A stretch of DNA of 9,359 nt from Lentisphaeria bacterium (GCA_016303095.1 JAEDMH010000091.1:1-9359), one strand, 5' to 3'; positions 1 to 6,287 are shown, counted from the first letter of the stretch. Notes: generated by a model from the letters alone, not told the origin. Numbers and translations are program-made.

Positions 1-2
1 AG

Positions 3-41
3 ATTTCCAGAGCCTTTTCTCGCCCTTTCTTGCTCCTCCAT
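3..41 (-). CDS. Possible start of a further minus-strand gene, cut by the window edge
   Basis: Downstream of the nucleoside hydrolase stop codon an ATG at 41-39 (with an in-frame GTG two codons earlier, at 47-45) opens a frame that stays open for 13 codons, to the window edge. The visible peptide is charged (MEEQERARKG...), as an N-terminus can be. It would begin only 16 bases after the upstream stop and on the same strand, which fits a third gene in the rnc operon. No clear ribosome binding site precedes it. The purine-rich GGAGGAG lies just inside the frame, so it might instead serve a start that I cannot see. The function cannot be guessed from 13 residues. Confidence 0.25.
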   Translation of the reverse strand, partial: MEEQERARKGSGN

Positions 42-57
42 GTTCACGAGTGGGGGG

Positions 58-1020
58 CTAGTGGAGCCAGGGTTCCAGCCACTGGGCGTATTGGTCGTCG
101 GCGCAGGTTTTCACCACGTATTGATGGGGCCCGTCCTTTTGGGGGAAGAAGTCATTTTCCCCGGTTTCCGGGTGGAGGATGGCGGTGCCTTGCATGGTGT
201 CATAGCGTCCATTTTCGGGGGAGATGACGCCGGCGGCCAGGAGGATCAGGAGGGGATCCCAGCAGAAGTGGGTTTGGTGTCTTGGGGGGGGCAGAGTGGC
301 GCCTCCCAAGGAGTAGCGGGGATGTTGGTGGTAGTCCTCCATAGCGGTCTTCAGGAGGTCGTCTTGGGGGAGATTCACCCCGGCGAGAACGGTGTGTCCC
401 ACCTCGAATCCCAGGAAGGTGACGGGGGTGGGCCAGGAACGGAAGACCCTGTTGCTGGCGGCGATGAGACGGGGATTTCCGTAGGCGCCTGCCACATTGT
501 ATTCCCGTCCCTTGGGCCATTTTCCGGCCATCATCCAGAGATGGGCGCACTTTTGCGCCACCAATTCTCTGCCGGAGAGGGGGGAGAGGTCATCGGGGGG
601 ACTCTCTAGAAGCTCGGCTAGATTTTCCGTGAAGCCGATGGAGAGAAGATGGAGTCTTTCCGGGGCAGAGGCCAGGAGGCTGCGGTAGAGAGCGACGGGC
701 AGCGGAGCATCCTCGTTGCTTTCGTATTTGGAGGGGAGGGTCGCCAGGCGCTTCTGGTAGCTGGGCCCCAGGGAGGGTTCCTGAATCTCCTGGCGCGTGA
801 TGGCCACCGGTACATCCACCCCATGGGCCAGAAGAAAGGCATCGACAGAACGGACGCTCTCCGGAAAGACGGCATTGAGACAGACCCCATGGAGGGTGAC
901 GAAGCGGCGTTCCTGGAGGCGTAGAAGAACCCGCAGGGCCATGACATCATCCACGTCGGTGAACCAGTCGGTGTCCAGGATCACGTGTCGTGGGGCGTTG
1001 GGGGGCGGGGTGGGGGTCAT
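58..1020 (-). CDS. Nucleoside hydrolase-family protein (IUNH-like), 320 aa
   Basis: This is a probable member of the inosine/uridine-preferring nucleoside hydrolase superfamily, cytoplasmic enzymes that split ribonucleosides into base and ribose with a bound Ca2+. The N-terminus carries the Asp cluster ILDTDWFTDVDDVMAL (residues 14-29). Its D18, D24 and D25 match the metal-binding Asp signature, in the longer-spaced form also seen as DTDIGDDIDD. A central segment MMAGKWPKGREYNVAG resembles the family's MGG...EYN substrate-binding region. Near the C-terminus WDPLLILLA (about 254-262) corresponds to the HDP segment; the metal-binding Asp is kept, but the usual catalytic His is Trp. The length of 320 aa is normal and there is no signal peptide. 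The ATG at 1020-1018 overlaps the rnc stop by four bases, which indicates coupling to rnc. The same frame stays open upstream through rnc, but family homology begins here. The actual substrate is unknown, and the His-to-Trp change makes a simple purine or pyrimidine hydrolase less certain. Confidence 0.8.
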   Translation of the reverse strand: MTPTPPPNAPRHVILDTDWFTDVDDVMALRVLLRLQERRFVTLHGVCLNAVFPESVRSVDAFLLAHGVDVPVAITRQEIQEPSLGPSYQKRLATLPSKYESNEDAPLPVALYRSLLASAPERLHLLSIGFTENLAELLESPPDDLSPLSGRELVAQKCAHLWMMAGKWPKGREYNVAGAYGNPRLIAASNRVFRSWPTPVTFLGFEVGHTVLAGVNLPQDDLLKTAMEDYHQHPRYSLGGATLPPPRHQTHFCWDPLLILLAAGVISPENGRYDTMQGTAILHPETGENDFFPQKDGPHQYVVKTCADDQYAQWLEPWLH

Positions 1021-1766
1021 GGGGCTTGGGGGAGAGGATGGTCGGCCAGCCAGGTCAAGGCGGACTTGGCGGCCTCCCGTTCCGCCTGTTTCTTGGAGGA
1101 GCCTTCTCCCGTGAAGGAGGGGAGCTCTCCCTGGGGAAGGGTGACCTGGCAAAGGAAGTGGGGAGCGTGGCTGGGCCCATGGGAGGACAATTCCTGATAC
1201 TGGGGAGTGGCGTGAAAACGCCCTTGGCAGAATTGCTGGAGCTCTCCCTTGGGGTTGTCGCTTCTCTCCGCCTCCGCCACCGCATCCTGCAGAGAGGGCA
1301 GCAGCCGCAGGAGGAGGCGCTCCACTTCCTCTTTGCCGCCATCCAGGTAAAGGGCCCCCAGAAAGGCCTCGAAGAGATCCCCCAGAAGGGAGAGACGTTG
1401 GCGTCCTCCGCTGGCGGCCTCTCCCTTGCCAAGAAGAAGTAGCTCCTGGAGGCCCAGGCGGCAGGCATTGCGGGCGTTGGCGGGTTCGTCCACCAAGACG
1501 GAACGGGCCCGGGTCAGTTCCCCCTCCTGGGCCTGGGGAAATTCCTGGAAGAGACGACGGGAGATCTCCAGCTGGAGGACGGCATCCCCCAGAAACTCCA
1601 GCCGCTCGTTCCAGGGACATTGGGGCTCGGAGGATTCCGCCGCATAGCTGGAGTGGGTCAGGGCCAGACGCAGAAGACCAGGATCCCGAAAGGTGTATCC
1701 CGCCCGCTCCTGAAGAGCCTCGAACGCCTCCCTCCATTCCTCTGCCTTGAGATTGAAATTTTTCAT
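1017..1766 (-). CDS. rnc: Ribonuclease III
   Basis: This is an endoribonuclease that cuts double-stranded RNA, maturing rRNA precursors and processing structured mRNAs in the cytoplasm. From the ATG at 1766 it is 249 aa. The RNase III catalytic domain covers about residues 5-165, with the signature NERLEFLGDAVLQL (53-66, acidic residues E57 and D61) and a second acidic pair in GDLFEAFLGALYLD (D130, E133). These four match the Mg2+ ligands known in E. coli (E41, D45, D114, E117). A double-stranded RNA-binding domain follows (about 171-241), ending in the typical GEGSSKKQAEREAAKSAL. All key residues are present. A GTG six bases upstream (1772) is an alternative start; neither start has a convincing Shine-Dalgarno sequence. 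The gene is divergent from efp and overlaps the downstream hydrolase start (ATGA), so the two are probably co-transcribed. Confidence 0.96.
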   Translation of the reverse strand: MKNFNLKAEEWREAFEALQERAGYTFRDPGLLRLALTHSSYAAESSEPQCPWNERLEFLGDAVLQLEISRRLFQEFPQAQEGELTRARSVLVDEPANARNACRLGLQELLLLGKGEAASGGRQRLSLLGDLFEAFLGALYLDGGKEEVERLLLRLLPSLQDAVAEAERSDNPKGELQQFCQGRFHATPQYQELSSHGPSHAPHFLCQVTLPQGELPSFTGEGSSKKQAEREAAKSALTWLADHPLPQAP

Positions 1767-1775
1767 AATCACACT

Positions 1776-1781
1776 ATTTTA
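1776..1781 (-). promoter_or_regulatory. Possible -10 element for the rnc operon
   Basis: On the minus strand TAAAAT lies 9 bases before the rnc ATG and 3 bases before the alternative GTG. Nothing at the expected distance upstream resembles a good -35 box. If this is the real -10, transcription would start almost at the start codon and give a leaderless or near-leaderless mRNA. That would agree with the lack of a Shine-Dalgarno sequence. This call is weak and rests on inference. Confidence 0.22.
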
Positions 1782-1825
1782 AGGCATTTGCGCACAGATC
1801 AGGGAAGACCGTCGAAGGGCCGGCG

Positions 1826-1860
1826 TTTCTCTGATTGCGTAAGTTTTTACAATGTAAACT
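1826..1860 (+). promoter_or_regulatory. Candidate promoter and palindrome in the efp leader
   Basis: The rnc-efp gap is AT-richer than its surroundings. TACAAT at 1848-1853 is a fair -10 candidate for efp, but the matching -35 (TTTCTC, 1826-1831) is poor. The candidate -10 lies inside a perfect inverted repeat, TTTACA-A-TGTAAA (1846-1858), with weaker flanking symmetry (AGTTT... and ...AAACT). The palindrome ends four bases before the efp ribosome binding site. A palindrome over a -10 is the usual layout of a repressor operator, but it could be chance in an AT-rich stretch. Confidence 0.3.
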
Positions 1861-1862
1861 GT

Positions 1863-1868
1863 AAGGAG
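1863..1868 (+). promoter_or_regulatory. Ribosome binding site of efp
   Basis: AAGGAG stands nine bases before the ATG at 1878. It fixes the start of efp at MPFDVSDLRKG and argues against the 86-codon in-frame extension upstream, which would run back across the rnc start. Confidence 0.85.
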
Positions 1869-1877
1869 AACACTGCC

Positions 1878-2456
1878 ATGCCGTTTGATGTTTCCGATCT
1901 GCGCAAGGGACTGAAGGTCCAGATTGACGGAGATCCCTATCTCATCACCGAATACGATTTCATGAAGCCCGGCAAGGGACAGGCGATCTATCGCTGCAAA
2001 ATGCGCAATATGCTCACCGGCTCCACCACCGAAAAGGCCTATCGCCCCGGGGACAAGATCGACCAGCCTGACCTGGCGGAGAAGACGGTGAACTTCTCCT
2101 ACGACGAGGGAGACGGCGTCTATATCTTCATCGACCCCCAGACCAACGAGGATGTCCGGGTGGATGAAAAGGTGCTGGGACGCAACAAGTATTTCCTGGA
2201 CGACGACATGGAGTGCCAGATCCTTTTCTTCAACGGCCGCCCCATCGACATCACTCTCCCCATCTTCGTGGAGAAGACCATTGCGGAGACGGAGCCTGGC
2301 TTCAAGGGCGACACCGCCACCAACTGCCTGAAGCCCGCCAAGATTGAGAACGGCTACGAAATCAATGTGCCCACCTTTGTGGGCGTGGGCGACCTGGTGC
2401 GCATCGACACCCGCACCGGCGAGTATTCCGACCGGGTCAAGAAGGCCTCCCTCTAG
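1878..2456 (+). CDS. efp: Elongation factor P
   Basis: EF-P binds ribosomes stalled at consecutive prolines, between the P and E sites, and promotes peptide bond formation. The 192-aa length is typical. The N-terminal KOW-like domain carries the conserved tip KPGKGQA (residues 30-36). K33 aligns with the lysine that E. coli EpmA/EpmB beta-lysylates (K34 there), so a lysine-modified rather than an arginine-rhamnosylated EF-P is expected. Two OB-fold domains follow. The C-terminal EF-P signature region is clear: FKGDTATNCLKPA, then INVPTFVGVGDLVRIDTRTGEYSDRV. An AAGGAG ribosome binding site precedes the start. The gene is divergent from rnc and has its own downstream terminator, so it is probably transcribed mainly alone. 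No modification genes such as epmA or epmB are visible in the window. Confidence 0.98.
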   Translation: MPFDVSDLRKGLKVQIDGDPYLITEYDFMKPGKGQAIYRCKMRNMLTGSTTEKAYRPGDKIDQPDLAEKTVNFSYDEGDGVYIFIDPQTNEDVRVDEKVLGRNKYFLDDDMECQILFFNGRPIDITLPIFVEKTIAETEPGFKGDTATNCLKPAKIENGYEINVPTFVGVGDLVRIDTRTGEYSDRVKKASL

Positions 2457-2564
2457 GAAGCCCTCTGGGGGAAAGGGCGCCTCCGGCACGCTCCTCCCCT
2501 TCCTAGTCCCCTTCCCCACGGCCATTCGCCTGGGGGAGGGCGACCTCCAGTCCGGAATATCCGC

Positions 2565-2602
2565 CGCCTCCCGGGAAACTGCTTCCGGGGGGCGCGTTTT
2601 TT
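2565..2602 (+). terminator. Intrinsic terminator after efp
   Basis: CGCCTCCCGG (2565-2574) pairs with CCGGGGGGCG (2585-2594) in a 10-bp GC-rich stem with one G-U pair and a 10-base loop. CG and then six T residues (2597-2602) follow, which is the classical form of a Rho-independent terminator. It lies about 110 bases after the efp stop and only 22 bases before the ribosome binding site of the next gene. Any separate promoter for the downstream operon would therefore have to lie upstream of or inside the hairpin, or transcription reaches the operon by read-through. Confidence 0.82.
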
Positions 2603-2623
2603 CCGCCCGATCCTTCCCCCCTC

Positions 2624-2629
2624 AGGAGG
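2624..2629 (+). promoter_or_regulatory. Ribosome binding site that sets a TTG start
   Basis: A full AGGAGG lies seven bases before TTG at 2637-2639. There is no ATG or GTG at suitable spacing in this frame, so the site supports TTG as the start codon of the first CHR gene. Confidence 0.8.
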
Positions 2630-2636
2630 ACGCCTC

Positions 2637-3224
2637 TTGTTCACTCGTCTTCGCACACTTTTCGGCATCTTTTTCTTCCTCTCCCTGGTGACCCTGGGCG
2701 GGGGATTGGCCATGCTTCCCGCCATGCGGGACGAGTTTGTGCGGAAGCGGGGCTGGATGACGGACGAGGAGATGGTGGACACCGTGGCCGCCATGCAGTC
2801 CATGCCCGGGATCATCGCCTGCAACATGGGGGTGTTGCTGGGCTATCGGATCGCGGGGATTCCCGGGGCTCTGGTCTCCCTTCTGGGAGGGATCCTTCCC
2901 CCCTTCCTGGCCATTGTGCTGGTGGCGGGTTTGGTGTTCCGTCTCCGCAGCCTGGAGAGTGTGGGGCATATGTTTCTGGGGGTGCGGGCGGCGGTGAGCG
3001 CCCTGATTCTTCATGCCGCCTTCGGTCTGGGACGCCAGGTCTTTTCCGGCGCCCAGGGACAGGCAGGACGCCGCTTCACCGGGATCCTGACCGCCCTCTC
3101 TTTTCTGGCCCTGGGCTTCCTGGGAATGAACGCCGTGTATGTGCTCTTGGCCGGCGGCCTGGCAGGCTGGCTCTTCCTCCTTTGGAAAAGCCGCCACGCC
3201 CAAGGCAAGGAGGAACGCCCATGA
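2637..3224 (+). CDS. Chromate transporter (CHR family), short-chain, first half
   Basis: This 195-aa inner-membrane protein belongs to the CHR (ChrA) superfamily, short-chain type, in which two adjacent genes encode homologous halves that act together. Known members export chromate; many homologues have no proven substrate. The CHR motif LGGGLAMLPAMRDEFV (residues 20-35) follows a first hydrophobic segment. MQSMPGII (53-60) stands where the partner has the more usual MTPGP. About five hydrophobic segments can be seen (near 8-28, 57-70, 75-101, 112-132, 148-183). The start is TTG with an excellent AGGAGG. The stop overlaps the ATG of the second half by four bases (ATGA), which supports equal production of both halves. 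Similarity to chrA is clear, but chromate itself as substrate is inferred; another anion is possible. Confidence 0.9.
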   Translation: MFTRLRTLFGIFFFLSLVTLGGGLAMLPAMRDEFVRKRGWMTDEEMVDTVAAMQSMPGIIACNMGVLLGYRIAGIPGALVSLLGGILPPFLAIVLVAGLVFRLRSLESVGHMFLGVRAAVSALILHAAFGLGRQVFSGAQGQAGRRFTGILTALSFLALGFLGMNAVYVLLAGGLAGWLFLLWKSRHAQGKEERP

Positions 3225-3805
3225 GCCTCCTCGCTCTCTATCTCCTCTTCGCCAAAATCGGGATCTTCACCTTCGGCGGAGGATACGCCATGATCCCCTT
3301 CTTCCAGGATGAACTGGTCTCCCGCCACGCCTTGATGACCTCCGCCGAATTCGCGGATATCGTGGCCTTGGCCCAAATGACCCCCGGACCCGTGGGCCTG
3401 AATGCCGCCACCTATATCGGACAGCAGCAGGCAGGCTTCCCGGGGGCCTTGGCCGCCACTCTGGGCTTGGCCACCCCCTCGCTGATTCTGGGCCTCCTGG
3501 TGGCCGTCTTCCTCCGCTCCTACGAAAAGAACCGCCATTGGCAGGGAGTCCTCTTGGGCATCCGCCCGGCCACTCTGGGCCTCATCGCCGCCTCCGTGAT
3601 CTTCTTTGCCGAAACTTCCCTCTTCACCGCCCCCGTGGCCGCTCTCTGGCGGACGGGAGAGTCCTTCGGCCTCTGCTGGCAAGGCGTGGTGATCTTCCTG
3701 GGCGCCTATTGGGTGCAGAGAACATGGAAACCCAATCTTGTCTGGGTGCTCCTGGGCGCCGCCGTGGCGGGCTGGCTCCTCTTTCTGCCTGCAAAATTCT
3801 TATAA
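3221..3805 (+). CDS. Chromate transporter (CHR family), short-chain, second half
   Basis: This is the partner half of the preceding gene, 194 aa, also an integral membrane protein. It holds the best-conserved CHR motifs: FGGGYAMIPFFQDELV (residues 18-33) and LAQMTPGPVGLNAATYIG (50-67), then AGFPGALAATLGLATPSLIL (71-90). Hydrophobic segments lie near 3-20, 55-66, 74-99, 110-130, 152-166 and 172-190. The ATG at 3221 has AAGGAGG seven bases upstream, inside the end of the first half, and overlaps its stop; the longer in-frame start at 3182 is unlikely. The two halves most likely pair in antiparallel fashion to form one transporter, as known for short-chain CHR pairs. Export of chromate is the family's characterised role. 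Here it is only an inference, and the zinc importer genes downstream hint at a broader ion-handling role. Confidence 0.92.
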   Translation: MSLLALYLLFAKIGIFTFGGGYAMIPFFQDELVSRHALMTSAEFADIVALAQMTPGPVGLNAATYIGQQQAGFPGALAATLGLATPSLILGLLVAVFLRSYEKNRHWQGVLLGIRPATLGLIAASVIFFAETSLFTAPVAALWRTGESFGLCWQGVVIFLGAYWVQRTWKPNLVWVLLGAAVAGWLLFLPAKFL

Positions 3806-3849
3806 CTATCTCTGCATAAATCACTTACGCATCTACGGAGCCCCCGCCC

Positions 3850-5418
3850 ATGTCCGAAGAGCCCTTTCGTTTCTGGCTTGGTTTCCGCCCTGTGAACTCC
3901 CTGGTGGATTTCTTCACCAGACGAATCTGGAATGCGGATTTCCGCGCCCTCCGCTTTCTGAAGCGGGAATTGTATTCCCTGTGCCGCCTTCTGGTGGTGG
4001 CGGGCCGGGGCGTCTTCGAGGATCGTTGCACTCTGCAAAGCTGCGCCCTGACCTACATCACCATGGTCTCTCTGGTGCCCGTGCTGGCCATCGCTCTCTC
4101 GTTCTGCAAGGGAATGGGACTCCAGACCCAGCTCCTGGAGCATCTGGGCATCGAAACTCTGGTGCAGCAGGGGGGGCAGGGAGGAGAGGAGACCCTGGTC
4201 TACCGGGTGGTGCCCTTGACGGAGGAGAAGGAGGCATTCCCAGTGCCCCAGGCGGGGGAGGAGGAGGAGCCCAAGGCGCTGCCCCGGGGGGTGCGCCCCG
4301 GCTTTGCCGCCCAGCTTCCGGAACCCGTCCAGGAGGGCATCCTGAAGATCATCGGCTACGTGGACAAGACGAACTTTGCCGCCTTGGGCATTGTGGGGGT
4401 CATCACCCTGGTCTGCACCGTGGTCATGTCCATCCAGAAGCTGGAGAACAGCTTCAACGACATTTGGTGCGTGCGGCGCGGGCGGAACCTGATGCGACAG
4501 GTCAGCGAATATCTGGTGGTGCTCCTTCTGCTGCCCATCCTGCTCTCCGCCATCCTCTCCCTTAACGCCTTCATCAACTCCGGCAGTCTGGCGGAACTGC
4601 TCCATACCCAGTCCGCCGCCCTGCTGTATTGGGGACATATTCTGGCCCGCCTCCTCCTCTTCTTCTTCCTGGTGCTCTCCTTTGCCGCCCTGTATCTCTT
4701 CATGCCCAACACCCGAGTGCATCTGAAGCCCGCCTTGCTGGCGGGAACCGTGGCGGCGGTGGCCTGGGGGGTGGTGCTGCTGGCCTACATCCGCTGGCAG
4801 ATCGGACTGGCCCGCTACAATGCCATCTACGGGGCCTTCGCCGCACTCCCCTTCTTCCTGGCCTGGCTCTACGCCAACTGGATGGTGATTCTCCTGGGGG
4901 CGGAGCTGTGCTATGCGGCGCAGAATCAACGTCTTCTCCGCCAGACGAAGCAGATGCGTCCGGTGGAGGCCGGGGCCAACCGTCTGTTGGGCATTGCCAT
5001 CGTGGAGGCCATCAGCCGGTGTTACGACGAGGGGCGCGGCTGCTGGAATGCGGGACGCTTCGCCATAGAAAACAATATCTCCATCCGGGAGCTGGAGTTC
5101 TGTCTGGCAAGCCTGACCCGGGCGGGACTGGTCATTCAGAGAATGCCCGATGCCGATCCCCCCGATTCCTACGACTACATCCTGGGACGCCCCGCCGCCC
5201 AGATCACCCTTTCCCAGGTCTCCGACGCCTTCCTGGGCATGGATTCTGAAACGGCGCAACGCATTAGCCGATGCCTCCCGGAGGCCTTTGTGACCTTTAT
5301 GCGTCATCGCCATGAGGAGCAGGATCAGCGCATGGCCCGCATCACCTTCCAGCACGGGAAGGGCTGCGGGGCCACGGTAGCCTGTCCCGAAGAAAACGAA
5401 GAGGAGGCAAAAGCATGA
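3850..5418 (+). CDS. YihY/BrkB-family membrane protein with C-terminal winged-helix-like domain
   Basis: This is a 522-aa inner-membrane protein of the YihY/virulence-factor BrkB family (UPF0761), whose molecular role is not settled despite the old label 'ribonuclease BN'. The family core spans about residues 30-360, with six hydrophobic segments (near 64-86, 176-196, 221-241, 258-285, 293-315, 327-358) and typical blocks LTYITMVSLVPVLAIAL and AIYGAFAALPFFLAWLYANW (325-344). Two things are unusual. Segments one and two are separated by a long loop with a Gly/Glu-rich stretch (about 107-150). About 160 extra residues follow the core, of which 375-465 look like a winged-helix fold of the Rrf2-like kind (AIENNISIRELEFCLASLTRAGLV) with no obvious metal-binding Cys set. 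The ATG has GGAG nine bases upstream and lies 44 bases after the CHR gene, the only gap inside this operon. The stop overlaps znuA (ATGA). Confidence 0.88.
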   Translation: MSEEPFRFWLGFRPVNSLVDFFTRRIWNADFRALRFLKRELYSLCRLLVVAGRGVFEDRCTLQSCALTYITMVSLVPVLAIALSFCKGMGLQTQLLEHLGIETLVQQGGQGGEETLVYRVVPLTEEKEAFPVPQAGEEEEPKALPRGVRPGFAAQLPEPVQEGILKIIGYVDKTNFAALGIVGVITLVCTVVMSIQKLENSFNDIWCVRRGRNLMRQVSEYLVVLLLLPILLSAILSLNAFINSGSLAELLHTQSAALLYWGHILARLLLFFFLVLSFAALYLFMPNTRVHLKPALLAGTVAAVAWGVVLLAYIRWQIGLARYNAIYGAFAALPFFLAWLYANWMVILLGAELCYAAQNQRLLRQTKQMRPVEAGANRLLGIAIVEAISRCYDEGRGCWNAGRFAIENNISIRELEFCLASLTRAGLVIQRMPDADPPDSYDYILGRPAAQITLSQVSDAFLGMDSETAQRISRCLPEAFVTFMRHRHEEQDQRMARITFQHGKGCGATVACPEENEEEAKA

Positions 5419-6287
5419 GCCCGTTGATCCGAAAAATTTCTCCCGCTCTCTTGGGAGTGCTGTGTCTCCTGGGATGTTCCCTTACGGGAATGGCCGCCCC
5501 CCTGGAGGTGTTTGTCTCCCTGCCCCCCATGGCGGAGGCGGTGGAGGCCATCGGGGGAGAGCGGGTCTCCGTGAAGGTGCTTCTGCCTGCAGGGGTCAGC
5601 CCGGAGCTCTATCAGCCGGATGCCCGGATGCTGGAGGCCCTGGGCCGCAGCCAGGCCCTCTTCACCATGGGCGCCCCCTTCGAGGAAACTCTTCTGCCCC
5701 GGCTGCGCCGCGCCTTCCCCCAACTCCATCTGGTGGATGGCGCCGAAGGGATGGAACGACGGCATTTCCCCCAGGGCGGGGAGGATCCCCATGTGTGGCT
5801 CTCCGTGACCAATATGCTGCGCTACGGGGAAACGGTCTGCCAGGCCCTGTGCCACATGCTGCCGGAGGCGGCGGAGGAGTTTCAGGCCCGAAGCCGGATC
5901 TATGGGGAGCAGCTGGCGGAGACGGGACGCCTCCTGGCGGAACAGCTGGCCCCCCTGAAGGGACGCTCCGTTCTGGTCTTTCATCCCGCCTTCGGATACT
6001 TTCTGGGGGAGTATGGGATGACGCAAATTGCCATCGAGGAGGAGGGAAAGGAACCCTCCGGACGCGCCCTGATGGAAGCCCTGGCCCAGGCCCGGAAGCT
6101 GGGCCTGCCCGCCATCTTCGTCCAACCCCAGTTCTCTCCCCGCTCCGCCAAAGTGCTGGCCCGGGAATTGCAAGCCCAGGTGCTTCCCCTGGACCCCCTT
6201 CCCCCCCGGCTTATCCCGGGATTGCGGGAGATGGGGGAGACCATCGCCAAAGCCTATGGCCTGCCGAACGTCCAGAACACGCCATGA
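5415..6287 (+). CDS. znuA: Zinc/manganese ABC transporter substrate-binding protein (ZnuA-like)
   Basis: This is the periplasmic metal-binding component of a cluster A-I ABC importer, 290 aa. The N-terminus is a signal peptide: positive residues, a hydrophobic core, and either a lipobox LLGC (C21, lipoprotein) or signal peptidase I cleavage after GMAA (residue 28). Family blocks follow: FVSLPPMAEAVEAIGGERV (33-51), LLPAGVSPELYQPDARMLEAL (56-76), EDPHVWLS (123-130), VFHPAFGYF (188-196) and FVQPQFSPRSAKVLA (235-249). H126 and H190 match two of the conserved metal ligands, and D260 is a candidate for the acidic one. At the position of the usual first His (PHxYEP in ZnuA/TroA proteins) this protein has Glu (E64 in SPELYQP). 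The His-rich loop of enterobacterial ZnuA is absent. It has a strong AGGAGG site and ATGA overlaps at both ends. Zinc is the likeliest substrate and manganese is possible. Confidence 0.92.
   Translation: MSPLIRKISPALLGVLCLLGCSLTGMAAPLEVFVSLPPMAEAVEAIGGERVSVKVLLPAGVSPELYQPDARMLEALGRSQALFTMGAPFEETLLPRLRRAFPQLHLVDGAEGMERRHFPQGGEDPHVWLSVTNMLRYGETVCQALCHMLPEAAEEFQARSRIYGEQLAETGRLLAEQLAPLKGRSVLVFHPAFGYFLGEYGMTQIAIEEEGKEPSGRALMEALAQARKLGLPAIFVQPQFSPRSAKVLARELQAQVLPLDPLPPRLIPGLREMGETIAKAYGLPNVQNTP

Noticed and set aside
1021..1737. N-terminal extension of the nucleoside hydrolase frame by about 239 residues
   Set aside because: The extension lies wholly within rnc in another frame, is Gly/Pro/Arg/Ser-rich and low in complexity, and the hydrolase family begins at the ATG at 1020, which overlaps the rnc stop.
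1620..1877. 86-residue N-terminal extension of efp
   Set aside because: It would overlap rnc and skip a good AAGGAG. EF-P proteins begin at about MPFDVSDLRKG, and the total of 192 aa matches the family length.
2457..2564. Small gene or structured RNA between efp and its terminator
   Set aside because: There is no start codon with a ribosome binding site and no family resemblance. The stretch is C/T-rich and shows only the terminator at its end.
3806..3849. Internal promoter or Zur-type operator before the YihY gene
   Set aside because: The gap is AT-richer (TATAAC at 3801-3806, CATAAA near 3820) but has no matching -35 and no extended palindrome like a Zur box, so I do not call it.
3706..5355. 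549-codon open frame on the minus strand opposite the YihY gene
   Set aside because: It is His/Gln/Gly-rich without family motifs and is explained by the strong third-position GC bias of the sense gene. The plus-strand protein has clear membrane and family features.
5462..6283. Long upstream extension of the znuC frame across znuA
   Set aside because: It is a Gly/Pro/Arg-rich shadow of znuA. The ABC domain begins at the ATG at 6284, which forms an ATGA overlap with znuA.
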